Of a stretch of 64,000 nt of DNA, positions 11,758 through 21,471 are shown piece after piece. The translations under genes and the position numbers were made by a program. Every line of letters begins with the position of its first letter. Positions within the stretch are counted from its first letter, which is position 1. The stretch is from Daldinia sp. FL1419 (lineage: Eukaryota > Ascomycota > Sordariomycetes > Xylariales > Hypoxylaceae), in NCBI GenBank assembly GCA_025201765.1, contig MU623396.1:141906-205905 (forward strand). Direction: 5' to 3'. The notes under the pieces are model-generated. The model searched no databases. It had not been told where the DNA came from and was given only the letters and a program-made list of their open reading frames with translations.

Positions 11758-14552
11758 GTTGAATGTATAATTAGAGTTACTCAGTGTAAAGTAAGAGTAT
11801 GGTCGTTATAAAAATAGTATCGAAGACTCTTCTAGACAGACTAGGGAAGATGAGGCGTTTGTGAGTTTTTAGTGATGCGGTGATGTAGTGATGAGAACAG
11901 TCTAGACGACATCTTGGGGCGGGTTGTATGCTATATAAGGGAAGTTGTTTGCCCGTATCCCTTCAGTGGGCGCACATAACTCCAAGCTTAGAGGGCTGGT
12001 TTCGGACCATGTTGGAGATACCGAGACGCACCGGACATCGTCGTACCAAAAAGGGGAATATGTTGACGGCCCATTTTAGGTTCTTGTCGTTACATCGGCT
12101 TCCCATGGATACGCGAGCGCGAGGTCCGGAGCACCGTAGAGTATTGAAAATATATACAAAGTCCGTCGGAGCTTACTAAGTTCAGCCGTATAACTAGACT
12201 TCGAATATATCTAGATATGTAGCGTGACCACTTGGCGTATATTAAGTCGGCCCCACGCGAGAAAGTAAAGTAGCGAACTACATATCCCTAACTTGAGGTA
12301 ACATAAGTGCATCCAGAACGTTTTCGGGACCGGTAGTAGGATCACGAGTAAGCTAACGACATGCACAGGAGGATAGGATATAGCTGAAGTACATTGGATT
12401 TCATATCAGATGCGGCGGCAATCCGACGAAGGGTACCATACATAGGTATGCACCCACACACTGCTATGGATCCTTGCGTAAAGTAGCTAGAATTAAAGTA
12501 ACGAATTAAGAGTATCCGAATTCAATCTAAACTCAAACTAATGAGTACACTATATCAGTAGATATATCGTAGCTTGAGCTGAGGAGTAGCAGATCAAGGG
12601 ACTAGTAGAGTACTAGTTGACGCCAGGGACCACGATGGGCAAATCCTGGGACGCTTCCAGCCCTACCACATTTCTAATCGCGCAGGGTCTCAATTAAACC
12701 CACAATTGGAGAAAAAGAAACTCTGCACAAGTCAGGAATCCGCCGCAAGCTAACCGAGAATGACTCGGCGCTGAAACCAAGGCGCTATAAGCTCATGTAA
12801 GAGGAAAAGGATTCCCACAAAACGTCACACGAATTCCTTTCCGAATTAAGATCCCACGACGTGCCGTGAAACGTGGGAAAGCAGGTAAGCTGGAATGGCA
12901 AGTGTGGTACGAGATCAGATCCCGTCTCTATTTCGGATACTTTATCTTACCGGGTTCCTTGGCCGTTGGGTTCTCTAGTAATAACAAGTGTGTAAGTGTG
13001 TGTGTTATGTGTTATACCGGGCCACTTAACGGCCCAGATCGGTGCCCCTCCCGTTGATACATAAACATATCGGGACCGAAGACAATAGGGACTTTATCCC
13101 CGAAATGGTCGGTAGTTCCTGATTAGACAGTTGCAATATTGCTAGTCAAATGAAAGTCTCAACAGTTTCTACCAATGATATCATCCTATGTGATTATACA
13201 GGTGAGATATTCTCCGAGATATTGGGGGCACGTGGTTTTTCCCCCCCCTCCTCCAAGCAAATAATACACTTTGCTGATGAGATAACTTGGGTTGGATTCC
13301 ACGATACAATCGATAGCGTTATAGTTTTAGATGAACTTTGTCGTTTCATGAAGCGGTAGCATATGCAAGACATCATAACATCGCCACGATAAAACGCTTG
13401 TATTCCGCAAAATACTACTCTACCCCCTATATTTCTACAGCGCGGGTCGGAATCGCCTGGCCCTTGGCGTGTATATGGGCGTTAGGGTTGCATAGAACGC
13501 TCTTACGGAGACAAGCACTGAGAAAACATTCCAGAGCGCCCCTGGACAATCCTACTCTATCCAGCTCCATGCCGTGGAGGCAATAATAATGTGGTTCGCT
13601 ACTGGGTTATGACATACCTTGGTAGGAAAACGAACCAATCGTGTAAAGCTTCGATGACTTCGACCATGCACGACTTCATAATGCGGGATAAGACAACGGG
13701 ACAATCACACCACATGATGCTACCCGCGGCGTAGTATTTCTCGGCTCCCCCTTCGGATAGCGAAATTTGAGGCCCAGCAGTCAGAAATTCGCTATCCGAA
13801 GGAGAACCTCCTAGGTTAGGAGGATGTGGTTAGCGATTAGTTGGCTGGTTAGAAATTACGCCTAGAAAACCAAGAAAAATAAGAAAGCTAGGTACCTATG
13901 CTTAGAATATACCGTGCCGTCGCGAAGTACACCAATCCTTCCATGTACGTGTCTATGTACTAACGTGCCACAGGAGTTCCGGATCAATCCAATTCCAGAT
14001 TGGTTGAATTAATTGATTGATTGTTAAGCCCAAATCGCCTTAGATTAATATTTCGGTCTTCGCACCATTAAAAACCCACCGTTCGCACTGCAGCAATTTC
14101 GTGTTACGCTAACAACCTAATAAACCACCGGCGCATCGCATTTTGGGGTATAACTTTCTCATCCACCATTTAAACTTCTTAGATGAGACCGCCGCGTCCG
14201 TTTAAAGTTCAAGACCCCGGATCACCCCGGACCCGCTACCGGGAATAAAGCCCGGCTCGTTGGCTCCGGGGATTGGTTTGTGCGGTCATAGCCGGCCGAA
14301 ACTTGAATAATAAGGCTGAATGAGCGGGAAAATCCACCCTGCATTTTCCATCTGGGCTTACACGGTAAAAATGGAAAAGTGGTCCTGGATAGCTTATATG
14401 AACGACAACACTTGAACCTGGGCCTGGGTAATTAAGTGTTTGTGTTTTATAAGGTATAATAATATCCCTTTCTTCTCCATCCTCAACCTCCATCCTTCTT
14501 ATCCGCCCATTACATCCCAAGCTCCCACACGCGTTCGCACCAGCCACGCTCA
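11758..14552. other. Gene-poor gap (about 2.8 kb)
   Basis: It holds the reductase promoter side and otherwise no convincing gene. Short ORFs near 12866-13057, 13150-13359 and 13338-13586 lack recognisable protein features. A strong hairpin lies at 13750-13802. Confidence 0.45.
13750..13802. repeat. 15-bp perfect inverted repeat (hairpin)
   Basis: The arm CCTTCGGATAGCGAA (13750-13764) is repeated as its exact reverse complement at 13788-13802, with a 23-nt loop; similarity continues imperfectly on both sides. No run of T follows that would mark it as a bacterial-type terminator. Function unknown; it may be a tiny transposon relic or structured RNA. Confidence 0.8.
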
Positions 14553-15458
14553 TCACCTAATCATGCGTTCCCTCGCCGGGCTCTGCCAGGGCCGCATCTT
14601 AATCGGAATACCGCCAAGAGGCACTGGTTCCCAAACACGGTCCTCTTCGTAGATTTCCTTCTTCCTCATGCGTGCGCCCGTCGTGCACCCCCTATGTCCG
14701 GTAACAAACAACACGGCGCTCGAGTCGTCTTTCACAAACAGCTCCTTAATCCGCTTCACGTCCGGATAGCGGCTCTTGATGCGCAACTTCTGCCACTCGT
14801 TGTAACTACCCAGTCGACTGCCGGGTAGGAATTGCCATCCTGTTGTAACGTAGCCCATATGACCTTCGCCCGACGCAAGGAGATCATACAGAAGACCCAT
14901 GGTTAGGATACCTTCCTCGCCGTCCTCTGCATTTGAGCTATCGACTTCGGATACCCCAGCCGACGGCGACGGGATATCGAGTTGCTTGTACTCCATACTC
15001 GTGCCGCCATATACTGTGAGCACTTTTACCACGTCTACCGTCCTGACACCCGGTCCGTTGCCGAACGTCACGCTAATACGACGCCAACTAGCTTCGGGGC
15101 GTAGGTACGGCGAGTCTATCATAGCAGCGGCCCTCACTGTTGCTCCTTCTACCTGGCGCTTAATAGCCCAGGGTAACCGGCGGAATGGAATGCCAGTATT
15201 CCAGCCCTCATCGGAGCTAAATTCACGTTTTCCGTGTATGAATAGCTGGCCAAATTCGTTTAAGAGAAGAGGGCAGACTCCGATATGACCAGTTCCCTTC
15301 CGTGCTTTCCTTAAGGGTAGCTGGAATAGGATGCGATCTATAGTTGCCTGGAAACGCTTACATACGCGTTGGGCAAGTATCAAAGAAATCAAGTCTTCTT
15401 CTGCGAGGAACTCTAGAACCACGGATAGAGACTCGGGGGGAAGACTTGAGAGAGACAT
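14553..15458 (-). CDS. F-box-like protein
   Basis: A single-exon ORF of 301 aa. Residues 1-40 (LPPESLSVVLEFLAEEDLIS followed by LILAQRVCKRFQATIDRI) fit an F-box: an N-terminal LP, hydrophobic spacing and a C-terminal R-F. F-box proteins bind Skp1 and recruit substrates to an SCF ubiquitin ligase. The rest has no recognisable WD or LRR repeats, which is common for fungal F-box proteins; a short acidic segment lies near 175-190 (SSNAEDGEEG). The start is the first ATG, followed directly by the F-box. The target is unknown. Confidence 0.7.
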   Translation of the reverse strand: MSLSSLPPESLSVVLEFLAEEDLISLILAQRVCKRFQATIDRILFQLPLRKARKGTGHIGVCPLLLNEFGQLFIHGKREFSSDEGWNTGIPFRRLPWAIKRQVEGATVRAAAMIDSPYLRPEASWRRISVTFGNGPGVRTVDVVKVLTVYGGTSMEYKQLDIPSPSAGVSEVDSSNAEDGEEGILTMGLLYDLLASGEGHMGYVTTGWQFLPGSRLGSYNEWQKLRIKSRYPDVKRIKELFVKDDSSAVLFVTGHRGCTTGARMRKKEIYEEDRVWEPVPLGGIPIKMRPWQSPARERMIR

Positions 15459-15906
15459 ACTTGGGTGTTTGGGTGGATTCGATACCTAAGGTAAAGTACC
15501 CAAATATTATAGCTGCCGGGGTGGGTTGTAATAGTGACTAAAATAGAAAGGCGTATTTAGAAGATGAAAAAAAGAGAGAAATTGGAGACAGAGGACGTCA
15601 GATGCTTTATATAGGGTAAGGCAGCAGTTTGGGATCCTCTGAATCCTGACTTTATGATTGGTTGAATGAACGGTTGGGCGAACATCATTACTATTACTGA
15701 TTATATAAGACTGAAGGATCAAAAACGGTTCATGATATAAGAAATGAGCTGGGGTTGGCCTTGCAGCTATGTATTGGAAATATGCTTATGCAAGTCTATG
15801 TCTGTCTGGAATGTGTACGTTTGTAGTATATTGACGCTGCTCTGCAACCCAACCAACGAAAATGAAAGCAGCAAGTAAACGAGCGCCCCAAGGACGCAGA
15901 GCTTCA
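15459..15906. other. Intergenic spacer
   Basis: Promoter side of the F-box gene and 3' side of the R3H gene. Nothing else seen. Confidence 0.4.
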
Positions 15907-17138
15907 TCAGCATAGCTCCCAGAGGGGTCGCGGAAGGTTAGATCGTACTGGTGGGGTGTGTCCGGTCTTCATTTGCACGTACACTACCTTACGCTTTGGG
16001 TCACCCATGAGGACCGAGCGCGAGTTAAGGCCGTAATAGTCGGAAATGGAATGTGTAATCCATCGTCTAGAATCGTTAGTATCGTTTATATGGTCTAAAT
16101 TAGCACACTCGCGTTTCAAAGGCTCGTACCTAAATGCACTGTCCGCATCGTCACCCAAGGCATCGAATATCATACCCTCTTCCTCGGTCTTACCCTTAGT
16201 TCCTCGTCTTGCTTTCTTCCAGCCATCGCGCGTATTACCGTCTCGGCCGACGAATACTATTTCCTCGTCCTCAGTGTCCTCACTTTCTGAGGATGCAGGT
16301 TCCTTGGCAAGTTCTTGTTCGACGAGGTACCGGCGGACGGGTTCTTCGAGTGACCGAACCCAAGTCTTAACAGCGGGGATTTTCTTGGCACGCTGAAACA
16401 ATTCGCGGGGCACACGCCCAGCGACGTGGGCATCACCTAGAGTCCTAGTCTGCACCTCCTTACGACGGGCCGCGATGGCTTTCTTCGTTTCGACTTCGAC
16501 GCGAACTTGTTTATCCCAGATGACTGCGATTTGATAAGGGACATGGTTTACGGGATGTAACGGACGCGGCTCCCAGTCAAACGGTTGAGGAGGTTGTGCG
16601 TTGGGCACATGCATTAGATGATCTGAGGAAAAGATAAGATGCCCGTATTAGTCTTGCTATTATGCCCCATTCACCCTGCAAAAGCTGGAGTCAAGTGAAT
16701 AGGGAGGGGCTGATAGGTGCAAGTACCATTTTCCCAGCGCCGTCGCTGTCGACTGCCCTCCTTGCCCTTTAGGAGTGCCTCTCTTTTACATTGACTGTCA
16801 CGACGGGACGGTGGACGCGGCGGCGGAGCAATAGCGGTAGATTTGGAGCGAGGATCCTGAATTGTGCCGGATGTCTTTCTCGCAGATTCGTGCTCATCTA
16901 ATGGAATCAACAGCGGGGCACCGACGCCTCTGGCAACTGGTGACACATTAAGGGACTCGAGTGCTGAAATCGTCCACGCTTCGATATCGATCCCATTAGA
17001 TGTTGAATGTGTACTAGCAGGGTTCGTATCTGGTAGTTGGTGCGGCGTCTGCTGCTGGTGCTGGTGCTGTTCTTGGTTCGAATTGTTGGTCGAAGTGGTT
17101 AATTCCGGAGGGGGCGGAACAGCGCTATAGATAGCCAT
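15907..17138 (-). CDS. R3H-associated N-terminal / R3H domain protein
   Basis: Two exons (17138-16727, 16622-15907) give 375 aa. The middle matches the R3H-associated N-terminal domain: a basic RRRWEN, then HVPNAQPP, then a W-x-x-R-P-x-HPVNHVPY block ending near IWD. Toward the C terminus (about 315-350) lies RRWITHSISDYYGLNSRSV, an R-x3-H R3H motif followed by the usual YGL-x-S, which binds single-stranded nucleic acid. The N terminus is Pro/Gln-rich and disordered (a HQHQQQ run near residue 25), and an acidic Ser/Glu/Asp stretch lies near 240-255. The intron splits the Asp codon after RRRWEN; reading through it gives a premature stop. A role in RNA binding is inferred from the domain only. 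Confidence 0.82.
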
Positions 17139-17926
17139 GGCTATTAGGTATGATAACGAAGGGGATATATGAATGCTTGATAAAAGGGAGTAAATGTTGG
17201 AATGATAATTCAAAATCAGATAATCGTGAATATCATTCAACACTTACCATAGGTGGGCAGGGTTAACCGCTAATAGTGATAATATGTAGAAAAAGAACCC
17301 CCCCCTTTCAGTATGAGGGTAAGAAGAAGGCGATTCATGACACATTAAACTTTGACTCAACATTTTAGCCCGTCTTGGTTCAATTTGGTCCTGTGAGAGA
17401 TTATAAGCTCTAGCCAATCAAAACCCTATCGCAAACACGCGCATTACTGGTTGGTCCCACTGCTAGTGCTGCAAGTACCTATCTTGCTATCTTTAGTGGA
17501 TGCAGCCGCGGTGTGACTGCTCCGGATCGAATTGCCGGGTAGCTTTAGTTCATGTGCCCCTAATAACCCCTACAAACCCTTACAAGCCCCTACATTGGTA
17601 CATAGTACGTGGCTAAAATTCATCCCAAAAGAGGAACCATGGGGAATGAAATCACCACCTTCCACGCTTTATTCCATGCGTCTTGCGCTGGCAGAAAGCT
17701 ATGGTATGATAAGGCGGTTATAAGCCAATTTATCACCTTAGACACACCTAAGAGCGTGTTTTGCTACGTCGTTTCAAAATCGTAATTTTTATTCCTTTAT
17801 AAAATGACACACAATTTTAACCAGTTTTAATATCAAAATGAACATGGACATTCTCGTGATCAATAGGTAGTTGTTTGGAGAAACGAGAGTTGGAGCGAAT
17901 ACTTTTTGCTCTCCCAAGCTAGTAAT
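17139..17926. other. Intergenic spacer
   Basis: About 790 bp between the R3H gene start and the PQ-loop gene stop. A short run of C near 17298-17305; no gene seen. Confidence 0.4.
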
Positions 17927-19065
17927 CTAGCGAACACCTGAGCTACCAAGTCCACCAGGGGCTAGAAGAGGCTGGTTCTCTCCCACGCCTTGGACACTTT
18001 CGCGGTCTAGAGCACGTTCGATTTCTTCTTGCGTTTCGCCGTAGGCCTGTAAGTGAGCAGAGTACGGTCCCGGCGAAGGTAGGACCCTAGGTGTCGTGCG
18101 TCGGTTATACGGGGGACGTTGTGGTTGCGGAGTAGAGTGACGGCGCTCTTCTTGTGACGGCCACTCGTACGAAATAGCCATAACTAATAAGATACCTTGC
18201 ATAATGGCTGTAAGGACGTATACTCCCCAAGAGCTCCATCCCGCCCAGCCAAGGCGTGCTGCCAAGCTACCAGCAAAAAGAAGTCCGCCAGGGGTTTGAA
18301 TGCACATCATCAAAATACTTAGACTGCCAGCATGCTTGATGCGGTATGTAGTCCAGATCTGAGGTATGTATTGGATGGCGGCAAGCACAGCAGACATGAT
18401 TCCCAGGAAATTCGCCCATGAGCCCAGGTATGAGGGAGCGCCAAACGCAAATGCAGCCGATATGATAACAACTAGTAGTCCGTGAACCAAACATAGAGCA
18501 GCTACGATAACAGCGGTCCTCCAGGTGGGCTGGTCCGGGTCCCGTTCGCAGTCATCGTCCGACAAGTCAGCATCCTCCCTACGGAAGAAGACCAGAAATA
18601 GAACGAGACTGTATAATAGGTCAGCCACAGATCCACGTAAGATTATTCGGGTAAGAACCAACATGATAGCGAAACAAACCCATTGCGTCCCAATCTGCGC
18701 AATCCCGAGTAGTCCGGCAGTACATTCGAAGGGGCTAACTACTTTGCAGCAGGCGACATCGGCTCGCGATTGAGGCAAGGTGAGGATGTTCCCAAATTGG
18801 GAGTTGGCTGAGGTGACACCGAGTAACACGAAATAGGGAGAGATTCCTTCGGAGGATCCACGAGAGATGATTCGGTAGTGCTGTGTGACGTAGGATAGCA
18901 TGATCCCAATAACAATTAGACTAGACATGAAGGGGTGGTCAGTATCGCAAAGTCCGGTGCAAGATGTAGCTGATGGGTCGGATCCACTAACATGGAGATA
19001 AAGAAGTTGGTGAAGCCGCCCTCGCGGAGCGCGTCGCAGCGGTCTTTGACGAAGAGGGCGTCCAT
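17927..19065 (-). CDS. PQ-loop repeat membrane protein
   Basis: Two exons (19065-18992, 18920-17927) give 355 aa. About seven hydrophobic segments are spread over residues 15-275, the layout of PQ-loop (PF04193) proteins such as vacuolar and lysosomal amino-acid exporters. The second PQ motif is intact (YIPQIWTTY near 222); the first reads SYVTQHYRI, with Thr in place of the usual Pro. The C-terminal 80 residues are hydrophilic and Pro/Arg-rich, and probably cytosolic. I chose the ATG at 19065 because the frame upstream has no other ATG; its context GCCATCATGG is good. The intron splits the Ile codon in the first TM. It is divergent from the WRAP53-like gene and shares an 790-bp upstream region with it. 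The substrate is unknown. Confidence 0.85.
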
Positions 19066-19854
19066 GATGGCAACTTTCTGCGTAAAATTTCTGATGCTGA
19101 ATGGACGCAAAGGACCGGAAAACGCCAGGAGCAATTTAGCTCCTAAAACGGATAATCGTCGAAGTAGTCAAGGTAAGGAGTAGGCCAACCTGAGCTGACC
19201 AACCGATCGGAATAGAATGCGAATGAATAAAATGCGTCCGTCACGCCAGTAGTAGATAGTCTACTTACTATCTAACATGACGGATCAGGACTCGACCCTT
19301 TAATGCAGTTGCGATTGTTTTTATTGTTTTCCCAAGGTCTAGGAGTCTAGGGTTGAAGATGGATGCTTCGATTTTACGTCGAACCTCAGGTCAGGAACAA
19401 GTCATGATAGGCGACCTATCAGCAGCGACCCTGACTGCCTAGAATCTGGGGCATGTGATAGGATGCAGGCGGAAGCTGCGTGGCGGGACCCAAAGCTAAC
19501 CCCTGCATCGGAAACCTGATAGTAAAGCGAGCTAGCGTGGGTATATTTTGACGGTAAAAGCGGCTGTCAGATACAAGCAATGGTAGTATCTTGCTAACGT
19601 AGATACTTAGGTACTTAACTACATACTTGGGTACCTACTAAGGTACCCGCTCTTTATTTAGTGGATTATAGTGGAACCTTATACGTGAAAATCACCTAGC
19701 TCCAGTTCCGTCAATATTGATGGATAATTATCATATCATCAATTTTATCATTTAGGCCCCTTTTACCATTCCGCCCTAAAATTCCAGAAGGCGTATGGAA
19801 TAATAACTCAAATGCCGCAGAAATGAGAAGTCACAAATCAGAAAACTCTCCGGG
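19066..19854. promoter_or_regulatory. Shared upstream region of a divergent gene pair
   Basis: Spacer between the PQ-loop and WRAP53-like start codons. It carries TTAGGTACTTAACTACATACTTGGGTACC-type tracts near 19605-19650. No precise promoter element can be named. Confidence 0.35.
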
Positions 19855-21198
19855 ATGGATCAAAAAGAGGTGCCTCCTCATAATAACAAGGTAGAACTTG
19901 TAGCCTCGACCGGGGATATAACACAACGTCCCGGGAATGCAGACGATGGACTTCAGGGCTACTTCGAAACAGCCCAATGGGCTGCGGACGGTACTGCGCT
20001 CTTGACATCCTCCTCTTCAAACTTAATATCCGGGTACATCGTGCCCGAGGACCTGCTCTCCCCCACAGCTAGCCGACCCCTCAAACTCACACCCCAGGCC
20101 ACCATCCAGCTCCCGGAACCGAGCAATGTCTTAGCTGGGGCACCGTACTTCCGGCTCACTGAGCCCTGGACGCAGCAGCTCCTCGTCTCGAGCCGGGACC
20201 ACCCTATACATCTCTTTTATCTAGCCTCCTCGTCTGCATCTTCGTCCCCATCCCCGGCATCCAGTTATCCCCTAACCCAAGCCCGCTCTGAGACCTTCCT
20301 CACCGCTACTGCCCTCATCTGGCCATCCCCCGGCACGCACTTCATCACCGGCAGCCGTAACCTCCTAGCGCGCTTCGATGTGACCCGCACAGGCGAGGAG
20401 CCCATCCTCCGCATCAAGACCATCCCCTCGGAGCGGCACTTATCCAAGGGCGGCGGCGTCGGCATGCGCGGCACCATCTCCTCACTCGCCGCGCAGCCTC
20501 CCGACGCGAACTATGCCAGTCTGGTCGCAGCCGGCACTTGGACACGCTGGGTCGGTCTCTACGACTTCGCGCAAGCCGGATCCTGCGCCGCAACATGGAG
20601 TGTCGCCAGTGCCGCGACCACGGAAGCCCGTATCGGTGGCGACGGCATCACGCAGACGATATGGAGTCCATGCGGTCGATATCTACTCCTCGGCGAGCGC
20701 AAATCAACTGGCATACTGGTCTACGATGTGCGCGTAACGGGGAAACTCCTCGGATGGTTATCCGGCCGCGAAGCACTTGGTAACCAGCGAATTAGCTGTG
20801 ACGTATTTCCCGGCTCGGACGGTAGCGGAGAAGGGAGTTTCGAAGTATGGTCCGGGACGACAGACGGGGCGGTAAAAATGTGGGAAGGCGTTGGGACACG
20901 CGAGGGCACGCATGAGCCGGCGTGGAGTTGGGATGCTGCTCGGAAGTCGACCGTAGGAAGCACGTGTGTGCATCAAAGCGGTACTGTAGTTGCTACTTGT
21001 TCCGGATCCTGGGAGTTTCCCGACGAGGATAGTAAGAATACCTCCGAAGTTTCGTCGCAAAATAGTAGCGATAACGAGGAAAGTGATAGTAGTTGTAGCG
21101 ATGCTTCGGGGCCCGCATCACCTTGGATGCGCAGACGAAACAAGGAAAGCAGCTTGGAGATATGGAGTATATTAAGCGGTGCAGAAGCAGAGCCCTAA
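19855..21198 (+). CDS. WRAP53/TCAB1-like WD40 protein
   Basis: A single exon of 447 aa. The repeat order fits the WRAP53 (telomerase Cajal body protein 1)/Swt21 family: SSRDHPIHLFYL (near 118), a GSRNLLARFDV strand (near 166), the RGTISSLAAQP step, GTWTRWVGLYDF (near 228), and ITQTIWSPCGRYLLLGERKS (near 258). The human protein binds the CAB box of small Cajal-body RNAs and telomerase RNA; the yeast relative Swt21 is linked to splicing. Whether this fungal protein does either is an inference. The tail (about 385-420) is Ser/Asp/Glu-rich and poorly ordered. The GC-rich coding sequence contrasts with its AT-rich flanks but is typical of the other single-exon genes here. It converges on the Zip2-like gene (273-bp gap). 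Confidence 0.8.
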   Translation: MDQKEVPPHNNKVELVASTGDITQRPGNADDGLQGYFETAQWAADGTALLTSSSSNLISGYIVPEDLLSPTASRPLKLTPQATIQLPEPSNVLAGAPYFRLTEPWTQQLLVSSRDHPIHLFYLASSSASSSPSPASSYPLTQARSETFLTATALIWPSPGTHFITGSRNLLARFDVTRTGEEPILRIKTIPSERHLSKGGGVGMRGTISSLAAQPPDANYASLVAAGTWTRWVGLYDFAQAGSCAATWSVASAATTEARIGGDGITQTIWSPCGRYLLLGERKSTGILVYDVRVTGKLLGWLSGREALGNQRISCDVFPGSDGSGEGSFEVWSGTTDGAVKMWEGVGTREGTHEPAWSWDAARKSTVGSTCVHQSGTVVATCSGSWEFPDEDSKNTSEVSSQNSSDNEESDSSCSDASGPASPWMRRRNKESSLEIWSILSGAEAEP

Positions 21199-21471
21199 AA
21201 AGACGCATAACAGACTAAACGACAATGATGTCCACAGGTGAATCATATATGAAACCATATATTCAATATCACTCGGCGTGAGCTAGGGAGTCCTTGAAAC
21301 TGGATATCATATTCCCACATTTATATGAAGCTATCTGAAGCAGCGGAGTGCCTAGCCAATTTCTTCTAATCCTTAGCCAGATCTCTCTTCCTTGTCGCAA
21401 TTACCATATCAGCTCAAAGATTGCCTCGCGTGAAAAGCAATACATCAAGCACAGATTAAGCAGTCCCTCAA

